47,410 nucleotides of DNA from Bacillota bacterium (GTDB lineage Bacteria; Bacillota; Bacilli; Alicyclobacillales; SLC66). A model generated the notes under the pieces. The model was not told the DNA's origin and searched no databases. It was given only the letters and a program-made list of their open reading frames with translations. The stretch is from NCBI GenBank assembly GCA_021785975.1, contig JAJYOE010000008.1, positions 1-47,410 on the forward strand. Reading direction: 5' to 3'. Position numbers and translations under genes: made by a program. Of this stretch, positions 10,684 to 19,819 are shown piece after piece (position 1 is the stretch's first letter; every line of letters begins with the position of its first letter).

Positions 10684-11523
10684 ATGTCGCTCTTGCAGAC
10701 ACTGATTTTCGCCCTTGTACAAGGCATTACGGAATTATTCCCCATTAGCAGTGTGGGCCATGGGGTATTGATTCCATTTCTTTTTCATTGGCCCAACATT
10801 CAGTCGAGCCCCTCATTTTTACCGTATATCGTCATGTTGCATGTGGGGACCGCTGTGGCACTGCTCATCTTTTTTATCGTGGACTGGCTGGTGTTTTTGC
10901 GCGCTGTATTTGTACCGTCCAAAGCGCCTAGCAAGCACGAGGCGAGGATGGCTCGAAAAGAGTTTTTCCTGATTATTGTTGCTACCATCCCGGCAGTGAT
11001 TTTGGGAGGACTTTTTACTCATAAATTTGAAACACTTTTTGGGAATCCCCGTGTGGCGATGATTTTTTTGATTGTCAACGGCATCATTTTGCTTTACGGA
11101 GACCGTTTAATGAAACGCGCGGGCAGAAGGGAAGCGCATGATTTATCCTATGGACAAGCTTTGGTCATAGGCATTTTGCAGTCATTTGCCCTGATTCCGG
11201 GATTTTCAAGATCCGGTATGTCGATGATTGGCGGACTTGTGTACGGTCTTCGCTACGAAGCAGCGGCAAGATTCAGCTTTTTGCTCGCCACTCCGATCAT
11301 TCTCGGGGCGGCAGTAAAGGAACTTCCCAAGCTTCATCATGCGGCTCACGGCATGATGACAATGGCCCTGATTGGCGGGCTGGTTGCAGGAATTGCCGCG
11401 CTATTTAGCACTTGGTTTTTGATGCGATACTTTAAGACCAGAGAAGTGAGAGCACTACGTCCGTTTGGGATTTACTGTCTGGTAGTAGGCGTAGGAACGT
11501 TGATTCTCAGCTTTTTTATCTAA
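10684..11523 (+). CDS. uppP: undecaprenyl-diphosphatase
   Basis: BacA/UppP motifs ALVQGITELFPISSVGHG and IPGFSRSGMSMIGG. Confidence 0.92.
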   Translation: MSLLQTLIFALVQGITELFPISSVGHGVLIPFLFHWPNIQSSPSFLPYIVMLHVGTAVALLIFFIVDWLVFLRAVFVPSKAPSKHEARMARKEFFLIIVATIPAVILGGLFTHKFETLFGNPRVAMIFLIVNGIILLYGDRLMKRAGRREAHDLSYGQALVIGILQSFALIPGFSRSGMSMIGGLVYGLRYEAAARFSFLLATPIILGAAVKELPKLHHAAHGMMTMALIGGLVAGIAALFSTWFLMRYFKTREVRALRPFGIYCLVVGVGTLILSFFI

Positions 11524-11559
11524 TATATTCGCCTATATTTAAGAACGGTGGATAAAAAT

Positions 11560-11636
11560 ACTGCCTGATTGCAAACCTCTAACCAAGGGGGGATGATATG
11601 CGAACCTTGGGATGGTTGAATATGCAATCAGGCAGT
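11560..11636 (+). promoter_or_regulatory. long hairpin candidate enclosing the MFS ribosome-binding site and start codon
   Basis: Perfect 14-bp arms ACTGCCTGATTGCA (11560-11573) / TGCAATCAGGCAGT (11623-11636), with nested CCAAGG (11583-11588) / CCTTGG (11605-11610). RBS and ATG 11598 lie inside. Confidence 0.6.
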
Positions 11637-12827
11637 TCGCTTTTGATCTGGCTGAATTCATTGTTTTTGGCGGCGATGGCGCTGTCCGGAACATTTATCA
11701 ACATTTACATATTTCGTGTAGACCACTCGGTTGCCGCCATTGGGCAATTTAATTTTTTTGAATATATTGCCTATCCCTTTGCTTTTTTGGCAGCAGGCAA
11801 AGCGTCTTCTTTTGTCAAGGAAATATGGTTTTTAAGGGCTGGCGTGGTCTTGCTCACCGGTTTCTTTCTATGGATTATCATGCAGGGGAATGCGCCAATG
11901 GTGGACCTCTCTCTGTTGGGTATTTTATACGGGTTTGGGCAAGGGATTTATTGGTTTGGATTCAATATCCTCAGTTTTGATTGGACCACATGGGAAACGA
12001 GACCTTCTTTTCAAGGGACGCTAGGTTTTGCCGGGTCTATTGCCACTACTGCGTTTCCGTTTGTGGCTGGTATTCTTATTTCAAAGGCAAAAAATTTTTC
12101 TGGATACCATCTCGTCTTCATTATTTCTTTGATGCTATTTGCGTTCTTATTGCTTCTCACTGCGAAAGCAACGCACAGTCGCAAAGAGAAAACATATCAT
12201 CTTCGAGAAGGATTTCGCTTTCGGGCTGACCCGGATTGGTTTCGTTTGTGGGTAGGGACCATCGCGTTTGGTCTTCGTGAAGGGGTCTATGCGTTTTTTA
12301 TCAGTATCGTGGTGTATTCCTTGACAAAAAGTGAAGAATTTTATGGCATGTTTAGCTTGGTCATAGGCACTTTATCGTTTTGTGCGTTTTTTTTAGCTGG
12401 TAGGCTTCAAAAATGGAAAGTTTCAAAAAAAGCTCTACTATTCGTTGCGGCAACGTTACTGGGTGTGCTGTCGCTACTTTGGCTGGTGTTTGAGAACATC
12501 AGGACGCTATGGGTGTTTGGCGTATTTACTGCGTTATTTTTTCCGGTTTTTATGGTTCCTTATCAAACGATATTATTAAACGAAATTGAAGAGACGAGGC
12601 GTTCTATTCAACATCGCACCGCGTATTTCATCAGCCGTGAGGTTGCATTGGCATTAGGGCGATTGACGGGGGTGGGATTGATTTGGTGGGTGGCCGCGAA
12701 TTATAGGTGGCCACAAGTCATTCACACCTACAGTTTGATCGGGCTTGGCTTTATTATCACTGCTTATGCGATCAGAAAGGTTGAATTTAAAACCAAAAAG
12801 GAACCATCCATCAGTGGGGCAGACTGA
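11598..12827 (+). CDS. MFS transporter
   Basis: 409 aa with about 12 hydrophobic segments; RBS AAGGGGGG before ATG 11598. In-frame ATG at 11622 is an alternative start. Confidence 0.8.
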   Translation: MRTLGWLNMQSGSSLLIWLNSLFLAAMALSGTFINIYIFRVDHSVAAIGQFNFFEYIAYPFAFLAAGKASSFVKEIWFLRAGVVLLTGFFLWIIMQGNAPMVDLSLLGILYGFGQGIYWFGFNILSFDWTTWETRPSFQGTLGFAGSIATTAFPFVAGILISKAKNFSGYHLVFIISLMLFAFLLLLTAKATHSRKEKTYHLREGFRFRADPDWFRLWVGTIAFGLREGVYAFFISIVVYSLTKSEEFYGMFSLVIGTLSFCAFFLAGRLQKWKVSKKALLFVAATLLGVLSLLWLVFENIRTLWVFGVFTALFFPVFMVPYQTILLNEIEETRRSIQHRTAYFISREVALALGRLTGVGLIWWVAANYRWPQVIHTYSLIGLGFIITAYAIRKVEFKTKKEPSISGAD

Positions 12828-12918
12828 TCGACTCGGCAAATTGTCGGATCGATCAGGTTGTCCCATCTTCTGTAGGCACCTTATGGTCTCGTAATCTTAG
12901 TCTTGGAAATCTTAAAGA

Positions 12919-13155
12919 TTAAGACTTAAAGAAGTTGCGGTTCTTTTCAATGAATGATTTTTCGGAATCTGGCACAAAATCTTCCTGGAAAATGGCAGAA
13001 ACCGGGCACACAGCTTCGCAAGCGCCGCAGTCAATGCAGGTATCAGGATCGATAAAGAACTGATCTCCACCGTCGTGGATAGCGTCAACCGGGCATGTTT
13101 CCACGCAATCGGCTGCTTTTTCATTGATGCAAGGTGATGTAATCACGAATGCCAA
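12919..13155 (-). CDS. fdxA: 7Fe-type ferredoxin
   Basis: 78 aa; CINEKAADCVETCPVDAI...CIDCGACEAVCPVSAI, matching Bacillus-type ferredoxins. Confidence 0.93.
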   Translation of the reverse strand: MAFVITSPCINEKAADCVETCPVDAIHDGGDQFFIDPDTCIDCGACEAVCPVSAIFQEDFVPDSEKSFIEKNRNFFKS

Positions 13156-13340
13156 GAAAAATCACTCCTCTACTTTTACTTTCTTATTCATCATATAATA
13201 CACCTATCTTTTCTTCAACTGTATTGACAAGATAGACACAAATGTGTCCTTAACTTGCGGGGGATTTCCGGTTGGGGTAAACTGATATAGTAAGTTTCCA
13301 ATACATCCTAGAGGCGCTAACAGGTGGAATTGCATGTGAC

Positions 13341-13601
13341 ATGCCAACGTCGAAGGGATGGGTGTCCGTGTTTCAATGTCCGATCTGTGGTGAGCTAATG
13401 GAAGCATTGACAAACAATCATTGTCAAAGCCGCCATCAGATGTCTCGTAACGAACTCATTGGCCGATACGGTGTGCCCAAATACGTAATACCGGCAATGA
13501 AGCGGGAGATTCAACAATGGATACGTTCTTCACAAGTCATTACGAAGTTGGATTTTGAGGTGGCTCAAGGTGCTGTGAGGAATCAAATCCGGCGGCCATG
13601 A
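13341..13601 (+). CDS. small MucR/Ros-like C2H2 zinc-finger protein
   Basis: 86 aa; FQCPICGELMEALTNNHCQSRHQMSRNELIGRYGVPKYVIPAMKREI resembles the CxxCG...H...HgMt..eY...wglp pattern of MucR. GTG 13362 (after AAGGGATGG) is an alternative start. Confidence 0.65.
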   Translation: MPTSKGWVSVFQCPICGELMEALTNNHCQSRHQMSRNELIGRYGVPKYVIPAMKREIQQWIRSSQVITKLDFEVAQGAVRNQIRRP

Positions 13602-13634
13602 ATTCTTAATCTTTTGGCTAGAAACCCTTATTTC

Positions 13635-13669
13635 CCCAAATCTCAAACCGAATGAGATTTGGGTTTTTT
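13635..13669 (+). terminator. Rho-independent terminator
   Basis: CCCAAATCTCA (13635-13645) / TGAGATTTGGG (13653-13663) + TTTTTT. Confidence 0.9.
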
Positions 13670-13747
13670 GAATTGCTTTGCTACCAACACGCAAAATAAG
13701 CGTATGATGAAGTGTAAGCAATCCACTTGCAATGGAGGAAATTTATT

Positions 13748-15046
13748 TTGGAAAATGAATGGGTAACGCTTTTTGAAGAAGGCATTGATGCACAGGTGAA
13801 AAGCACTGGCAAGTATAAAACCACCACGGTTTACGCGGTGATTGATCTGCCGCTTGAAAAATCTACAGTAACGAAAAATGCTTTAATGCCAGCACTTCTT
13901 TTGCATGGGACGTCCAGCAAACCCGCACCGGAATTGTTGATGAGAGCGATCGAGGAATTGTACGGAGCTAGTATGCATGCAAGAGTGGGGAAACATGGCG
14001 ATGTTCAAACGTTTGAATATATTTTACAGGTGCCTGATGAAAACATTGTCGGTGAATCAGGATTATTTGAACAAGCCCTTCAATTGTTTGCAGAAATGAT
14101 TTTTGATCCATTGCAGGAGGATTCAGGATTTTCCCGGCGAGCGCTTGACATTGAGCGAACGCTGCATGAGCAAAAGATATTGAATTTGATCAACGATAAA
14201 ATGAGCTATGCGGCAGAGAAATGCCTGGAAATCATGGCTGAGGGTGAACCATATGGGATTCCGAGGCTTGGATATGCAGAAGACTTGCAGGATCTTGATG
14301 CAAAGACTCTTTTGCAGGATTATGTGAATATCGTCAAGCATCGACCGCTTCACATTTATATTGTGGGAAATGTGGATTTTGACATGGTAAAAAGTGTGGT
14401 GGGACGAGTGTTTGGCCGTTACATCAACCTGCATCATACTGTCGAGGGCAGCGAATTACCTCGCCAAATCGCAAAGCGCAAGGAATCCCTGGAGGAAAAG
14501 CAAAAAATAGAGGAAATGGATGTCAATCAAGGCAAATTGAATCTGGGGCTGCGCACAGGGATCAATTATGCATCGGACGATTATCCGTCGCTTCTTATGT
14601 ACAATGGCATTCTAGGTGGATTTCCTCACTCCAAGCTGTTTTTGAATGTCAGGGAAAAAGCCAGCCTGGCCTACTATGCGTCAAGCAGATTGGAAGGACT
14701 AAAAGGTTATTTGTACATTTATGCAGGTATCGACTCTCAGCGCTATGACGATGCGCTAACCGTGATTAAAGAGCAGTTGGCTGAAATCAAACAAGGCCAC
14801 ATTTCTGATGATGAGATCGAATTCACAAAAGTCGGTTTGATTAATCAGTATATGCAATCTGATGATCCTCCTTTGACGGGCGCAGCATTACAGATGTATG
14901 CGCGTTATACGGGCAGGGCCTGGTCTGTCAAGGAATTGATTGACGCAATTGAGAAAATGGATAAAGAGGATGTGGTTCGGGTCGCCGCGCAGGTCCAACT
15001 GGACACCATCTACTTTCTGAAAGGCAAAGAGGGGGATGCAAGGTGA
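13748..15046 (+). CDS. M16-family peptidase-like protein lacking HXXEH (YmfF-like)
   Basis: TTG 13748 after GGAGG. M16 fold similarity (NGILGGFPHSKLFLNVREKASLAYYASSRLE); HXXEH position reads ALLLHGTSS. Confidence 0.85.
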   Translation: MENEWVTLFEEGIDAQVKSTGKYKTTTVYAVIDLPLEKSTVTKNALMPALLLHGTSSKPAPELLMRAIEELYGASMHARVGKHGDVQTFEYILQVPDENIVGESGLFEQALQLFAEMIFDPLQEDSGFSRRALDIERTLHEQKILNLINDKMSYAAEKCLEIMAEGEPYGIPRLGYAEDLQDLDAKTLLQDYVNIVKHRPLHIYIVGNVDFDMVKSVVGRVFGRYINLHHTVEGSELPRQIAKRKESLEEKQKIEEMDVNQGKLNLGLRTGINYASDDYPSLLMYNGILGGFPHSKLFLNVREKASLAYYASSRLEGLKGYLYIYAGIDSQRYDDALTVIKEQLAEIKQGHISDDEIEFTKVGLINQYMQSDDPPLTGAALQMYARYTGRAWSVKELIDAIEKMDKEDVVRVAAQVQLDTIYFLKGKEGDAR

Positions 15047-16347
15047 CAACATGGACGGAAAAGCAATCAGAACGTTTGCGTGAAAAGATATATGAGGCAG
15101 AGTTCGCGAACGGATTAAAAGTTTTTATTCTCCCTAAACCCGAATTTCGACAAACTTATGCCACTTTCACCACCAAGTATGGATCACTCGATAACGAGTT
15201 TATCAGTGCATCAAGTGGTAAGCGCGTACGAGTTCCAGATGGGATTGCCCACTTTCTCGAACACAAGATGTTTGAGGAAGAAGATGGCGACGTGTTTAAC
15301 CAATTCGCGAAGTTTGGCGCTCAGGCTAATGCCTACACCACATTTGATAGTACGACCTATCTGTTCTCTTCTACCAGTCACGTTGAAGAAAATTTGCGTG
15401 TGTTGCTGGACTTTGTGCAAAACCCGTATTTCACAGACCAAAACGTCGATAAGGAAAAAGGGATTATTGCACAGGAAATTAAAATGTATGAAGATACCCC
15501 TAACTGGCGCTCCTATTTTGGCCTGTTGAAGGGGTTTTATGGAGATCACCCTGCTGCAACGGATATCGCTGGTACCGTGGATTCAATTGGTCAAATCACC
15601 AAAGAAGACCTGTATGAATGTTACCGTACCTTCTATCACCCATCGAACATGATTCTGTTCATCGTGGGGCCTGTACATCCGGAAAAAGTATGGGATTGGA
15701 TCCAAAATAACCAAGAAGCCAAGGCATTTCAAAAGCGGCAAGAGATCGCTAGATTCTACCCTGATATGCCCCAAAAAGCAGTGCACCAAAGCTTGGAATC
15801 GCGTTTGGCGATAGCTCAGCCCAAGGTTCTCTTTGGGTATAAGGATATTTTTTATCATACCGATCCGATGGTGAGAAATCGTCACGAGGCGGCGATGGAA
15901 TTGTGGATGGACGCACTCCTTGGACGTGGATCCAAATTGTTTCACGACTTAATCGAAGAGGGATTAACCGATCAGGGATTCAGTGTAGAATACGAAATGA
16001 CTGAGCGCTATGCGCATTCCATCTTTGGCGGAAACTCCAAAAAGCCAATGGACCTCGTTTTGCGTGTGCAAAATGCGCTGACTAATACAGCAAAGAGCGG
16101 CTTAAACCAAGATGATTTTCTTCGGGCAAAGCGAAAAGCGATCGGACGGTTTGTATCGTTGCTTGATTCGCCGCAGGGAGTGGCGCATGTGTTTACCTCC
16201 CAAAAACTTCGCGGTATCGATATTTTTGATACGATGCAAGTACTTGAACAAATAGACTTGACAGAAGTGAATGATGCATTAAGGGCCCATCTGCAAAATG
16301 ATCAGCATGCGGTTTCCTTGATTCGTCAACTTGATGGGGAGGCGTGA
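15043..16347 (+). CDS. M16-family zinc peptidase (YmfH-like)
   Basis: HXXEH intact in GIAHFLEHKMFEEEDGDVF. Start GTG overlaps the previous stop (GTGA). Confidence 0.9.
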   Translation: MTTWTEKQSERLREKIYEAEFANGLKVFILPKPEFRQTYATFTTKYGSLDNEFISASSGKRVRVPDGIAHFLEHKMFEEEDGDVFNQFAKFGAQANAYTTFDSTTYLFSSTSHVEENLRVLLDFVQNPYFTDQNVDKEKGIIAQEIKMYEDTPNWRSYFGLLKGFYGDHPAATDIAGTVDSIGQITKEDLYECYRTFYHPSNMILFIVGPVHPEKVWDWIQNNQEAKAFQKRQEIARFYPDMPQKAVHQSLESRLAIAQPKVLFGYKDIFYHTDPMVRNRHEAAMELWMDALLGRGSKLFHDLIEEGLTDQGFSVEYEMTERYAHSIFGGNSKKPMDLVLRVQNALTNTAKSGLNQDDFLRAKRKAIGRFVSLLDSPQGVAHVFTSQKLRGIDIFDTMQVLEQIDLTEVNDALRAHLQNDQHAVSLIRQLDGEA

Positions 16348-17305
16348 AAAGCTGGCGGAGCGAAAAGTGGAACTCGTCATTCCCAGAGAAGACAGCGGCA
16401 AAAAACTTCATCGATATTTAAGACAGGCGCTACCTGGGATGCCGCTCAGCGGCATTTATAAAATGATCCGGGTGGGACGAATAAAGATCAATGGAAAAAA
16501 AGGTAAAATGGATTCTCCGTTAAACGCGGGGGATCAACTCGTCATTTTTATGTCGAGTGACGATTATCAGGAACTCAAAAAAGAGCAGCCAAAGTATGTG
16601 GGCATTCCTACTTCCATCGATGTCGTTTATGAAGACGAATCCATATTGGTGGTGAATAAACCTGCCGGCCTGTTGACTCATCCGGATGCAAAAGAACAAA
16701 AAGATACGCTGGTGAATCGCGTGCTGGCTTATCTTCATGAAAAAGGGGAGCTTGGGGCAATGCGCACCTTCATGCCGGCCCCCGTCCATCGATTGGATCG
16801 CAATACATCTGGAATTGTGCTCTTCGGTAAGGACCAGTCTACCCTAAGGTCACTGACTGCCTCTGTTCGTGATCGAAATATACAAAAAATCTATCTGGGA
16901 ATTGTATGGGGGAACTGGGATGGCACAGGTGACATCAAGGTCAATTTGGTAAAGGAAAATAAGCCAGGCGGAACAGTGCTTATGAAAGTAAATTCCGCTG
17001 CTGAGGGAGTGAACGCGCACACCAGGTATCAGGTGCTTGGCACTACGTCATCGTATGCACTGGTAAAGTTAGATTTGATTAGCGGTAGGACTCACCAGTT
17101 GAGATCTCATCTGGAAAGCGTAGGGCATCCGCTTGTCGGAGACATCAAATATGGTGGGCAGGCGGGTTTGGGGGTCAACCATCAACTGTTGCACGCCTAC
17201 TCGCTGACGCTTCCAAATGGCGAGAAATGGGTGGCAGCGCCTCCAGCACCATTTATGGAGGCGCTAAAACGCGCGAAATTAATTAGATATCTTCCGCAGG
17301 ATTAA
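16334..17305 (+). CDS. RluA-family pseudouridine synthase with S4 domain
   Basis: APVHRLDRNTSGIVLFGKD, SGRTHQLRSHLESVGHPLVGDIKYGG; N-terminal S4 segment. Confidence 0.92.
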   Translation: MGRREKLAERKVELVIPREDSGKKLHRYLRQALPGMPLSGIYKMIRVGRIKINGKKGKMDSPLNAGDQLVIFMSSDDYQELKKEQPKYVGIPTSIDVVYEDESILVVNKPAGLLTHPDAKEQKDTLVNRVLAYLHEKGELGAMRTFMPAPVHRLDRNTSGIVLFGKDQSTLRSLTASVRDRNIQKIYLGIVWGNWDGTGDIKVNLVKENKPGGTVLMKVNSAAEGVNAHTRYQVLGTTSSYALVKLDLISGRTHQLRSHLESVGHPLVGDIKYGGQAGLGVNHQLLHAYSLTLPNGEKWVAAPPAPFMEALKRAKLIRYLPQD

Positions 17306-18039
17306 CGCCCAATCAATTGTCTCACAATGTAGCTTGCCAGAATCAATCCGGCGACGGGCGGAACAAATGCGATACTAGCAGGTGGTGTTGCCGCTTTTCG
17401 GGGCAGTTCCTGATCTATATCCAACGTATTAACGCGATATTGATGAACTGGGGTAAGCGGTGTTTCTGTGGAGCATACGACAGGCAAAGGCTCGGAAAAT
17501 CCGCGTTTTTTTAACTCTCGTCTCATTACTTTTGCGATCGGATCGACACTTGTTTCAAACAAATCAAGGACTTCAAATTTTGTCGGGTCCAGTTTGTTCG
17601 CCGCCCCCATGCTTGAAATGATGGGGATGCCACGTGAATTCGATTCAAGGATAAGTAAAATTTTAGAACTGATCGTATCAATGGCATCAGCGATGAAATC
17701 TAGTGGATCTGCGAACACTTCGTTCACGCTGGATGCCTCAAAAAACATTTTTTTGCGAATGACCTGGCACTCTGGATTGATCTGGCGAATGCGTTCTGCC
17801 ATCACGTCCACTTTTGCTTTTCCGATCGTGTCGTCAAGGGCGATCAATTGGCGATTGATGTTGGTGACGTCTACCACATCCTTGTCGACGAGAAGCAAAC
17901 GGCCGATGCCAGCGCGGGCAAGCGACTCTGCCGTAAACGACCCTACGCCGCCAAGCCCAAAAACGGCCACGCTAGACTCTTGCAGGCGCGACATGGCTTC
18001 ACTGCCAAGCAATAATTCGGTGCGCATAAAACGATTCAT
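17302..18039 (-). CDS. tcdA: tRNA threonylcarbamoyladenosine dehydratase-like (TcdA/ThiF/MoeB family)
   Basis: Rossmann motif VAVFGLGGVGSFTAESLARAGIG; DKDVVDVTNINRQ; DAIDTI; RBS AAAGGAGG. Confidence 0.88.
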   Translation of the reverse strand: MNRFMRTELLLGSEAMSRLQESSVAVFGLGGVGSFTAESLARAGIGRLLLVDKDVVDVTNINRQLIALDDTIGKAKVDVMAERIRQINPECQVIRKKMFFEASSVNEVFADPLDFIADAIDTISSKILLILESNSRGIPIISSMGAANKLDPTKFEVLDLFETSVDPIAKVMRRELKKRGFSEPLPVVCSTETPLTPVHQYRVNTLDIDQELPRKAATPPASIAFVPPVAGLILASYIVRQLIGR

Positions 18040-18119
18040 TGAGTACCTCCTTTAACGCTGCGAACATGATACTTAGTATAGACGATGATGAGATTTTGTC
18101 GATGGTGGGATGGGTGGTT

Positions 18120-18449
18120 ATGGGTTTTAAGCCTTGGCAATTGGCATTATTGCGTTTTTTGGCCATTTATGTTTCAATCAACGTCATTTTAATTGTCGAT
18201 TTGTTGCTTTTTGGTCCATTCACCATGACGGGTTACAATGAAAGAGCGACAGTAATCGGCATTGGCGGCATCGCTGTCGCGCTGATGATGACTAGATTCG
18301 GCGGGGGATCAGCGGAAGACGGAACCTTTTACGCTGCCGATGAGGAAGCGGAAATCAGGCGCAAAAGCAGAAGAGGTTGGATGTATGCCGCTTTATGGGT
18401 GGCCATCGTGCTGCTTTTTACAGCGGGAATCAGTCAATGGTATTTTTAA
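18120..18449 (+). CDS. small membrane protein of unknown function
   Basis: Likely start ATG 18120 (MGFKPWQL...) after GGTGGGATGGGTGG; three hydrophobic segments; directly precedes murT. Confidence 0.6.
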   Translation: MGFKPWQLALLRFLAIYVSINVILIVDLLLFGPFTMTGYNERATVIGIGGIAVALMMTRFGGGSAEDGTFYAADEEAEIRRKSRRGWMYAALWVAIVLLFTAGISQWYF

Positions 18450-18466
18450 TTTAAGGAGTTAACTTT

Positions 18467-19819
18467 GTGCGTATTCGCTCATATTTCGGGCTATGGCTGG
18501 GGAGGGCGACGAAATTCGCTCTGCGAATCAGCGGACGATCAGGGACTAGCCTTCCAGGGCTCGTGGCGGGGAAATTGGCTCCACATTTGTTGCAGGATTT
18601 AATGACACAACTCACCGATTGCGTGATGGTGACGGGGACGAACGGCAAAACGACGACCACCGCTATTTTATACGCATTTTTAAGTGAAGACACGAAGTGG
18701 CTGACGAATCGCGGAGGAGCGAATTTACATCAAGGCTTGTTAGCGACTATGCTTGGCGCCAGCACGCTTTCGGGTAAGTTGCTGGTCAAAAAAGCGGTGC
18801 TAGAAGTGGATGAGGCCACTCTTCCTAAAATCACTGCCTTTTTTCATCCTACAGCGATACTCGTGACCAACGTGTTGCGAGATCAACTGGACCGCTATGG
18901 CGAGGTGGATCAGACACTGCGTCTTTTAAGTGAGGGGACAAGCTATCCGGGAACTGCGCTCGTAACGAATGGCGATGACCCGTTGGCGATGTCGCTTGGC
19001 ATCCATCGGTCAGAATTGACCTACTATTATGGATTCACCCATAGTCCTGAAGTTACTACGACTAGGGCCGATGTTCGCGATGGGGCGTTTTGTCTTCTAT
19101 GCGGCCAGGAACTGGTATATGATTACTTTATTTATGGACAAGTCGGATCCTACCATTGTCCGAATGGTCATTTTCAACGACCAGTTCCGGATTTTGGCGG
19201 TCAGTATGATGGAATCACCGGACAGTTGCTGGTTGAAGAATTTAAATCACGACCCAATCCAGTCTTTGCAATTCAGTCGCCGGTAAGAGGAATCTTTAAT
19301 CAATACAACCTGCTTGCCGCTATCAGTGTCGCGAGAGTGCTTGGCATCTCACCTTCAAAGATCCAAAAGGGAATTGTCAATTATGAAGCGCCTACGGGAA
19401 GGTTTCAGGTGTTTCAGGGCACACCATCGAGAATTTTGGCACTAGTTAAAAACCCCACCGGTGCCAATAGTGTGCTTCGTGCGATAGAAGAAGATGAAAA
19501 CGATAAAGTAGTGTGTTTTATAATCAATGACGATGACGCAGACGGACGGGATGTATCCTGGTTGTGGGACATTAACATTGAAGAATTCTTTCCCAGGTCT
19601 GTTTGCAAATCGTGGATTTGTGCCGGCACGCGTAGTCTGGACATGGCGCTTCGACTCGCTTACGCCGGAGTAGATCGAAACAGCATCAAAGTAGTTGAAA
19701 AGCTTTCTCAATTGGTGGATGCCACGTCAGTAAATGTCCATACAGTATATTTGTTATCCACGTATACTGCCCTTTATCCGCTTAATGAGATCCTTCGGGA
19801 AGGTGTGAAAAATGGCTAG
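18467..19819 (+). CDS. murT: lipid II isoglutaminyl synthase subunit MurT
   Basis: Mur ligase P-loop VTGTNGKTTTTA; zinc-ribbon-like CLLCGQ...YHCPNGH; C-terminal DUF1727-like region; adjacent to gatD. Confidence 0.93.
   Translation: MRIRSYFGLWLGRATKFALRISGRSGTSLPGLVAGKLAPHLLQDLMTQLTDCVMVTGTNGKTTTTAILYAFLSEDTKWLTNRGGANLHQGLLATMLGASTLSGKLLVKKAVLEVDEATLPKITAFFHPTAILVTNVLRDQLDRYGEVDQTLRLLSEGTSYPGTALVTNGDDPLAMSLGIHRSELTYYYGFTHSPEVTTTRADVRDGAFCLLCGQELVYDYFIYGQVGSYHCPNGHFQRPVPDFGGQYDGITGQLLVEEFKSRPNPVFAIQSPVRGIFNQYNLLAAISVARVLGISPSKIQKGIVNYEAPTGRFQVFQGTPSRILALVKNPTGANSVLRAIEEDENDKVVCFIINDDDADGRDVSWLWDINIEEFFPRSVCKSWICAGTRSLDMALRLAYAGVDRNSIKVVEKLSQLVDATSVNVHTVYLLSTYTALYPLNEILREGVKNG

Noticed and set aside
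12898-12930. Hairpin AGTCTT...AAGACT near the ferredoxin 3' end as a terminator
   Set aside because: Stem is interrupted by a GGA bulge and there is no T-run on the minus strand after it.
13224-13229. TTGACA as a promoter for the zinc-finger gene
   Set aside because: No acceptable -10 at 16-18 bp; the next TATAGT-like sequence is too far downstream.
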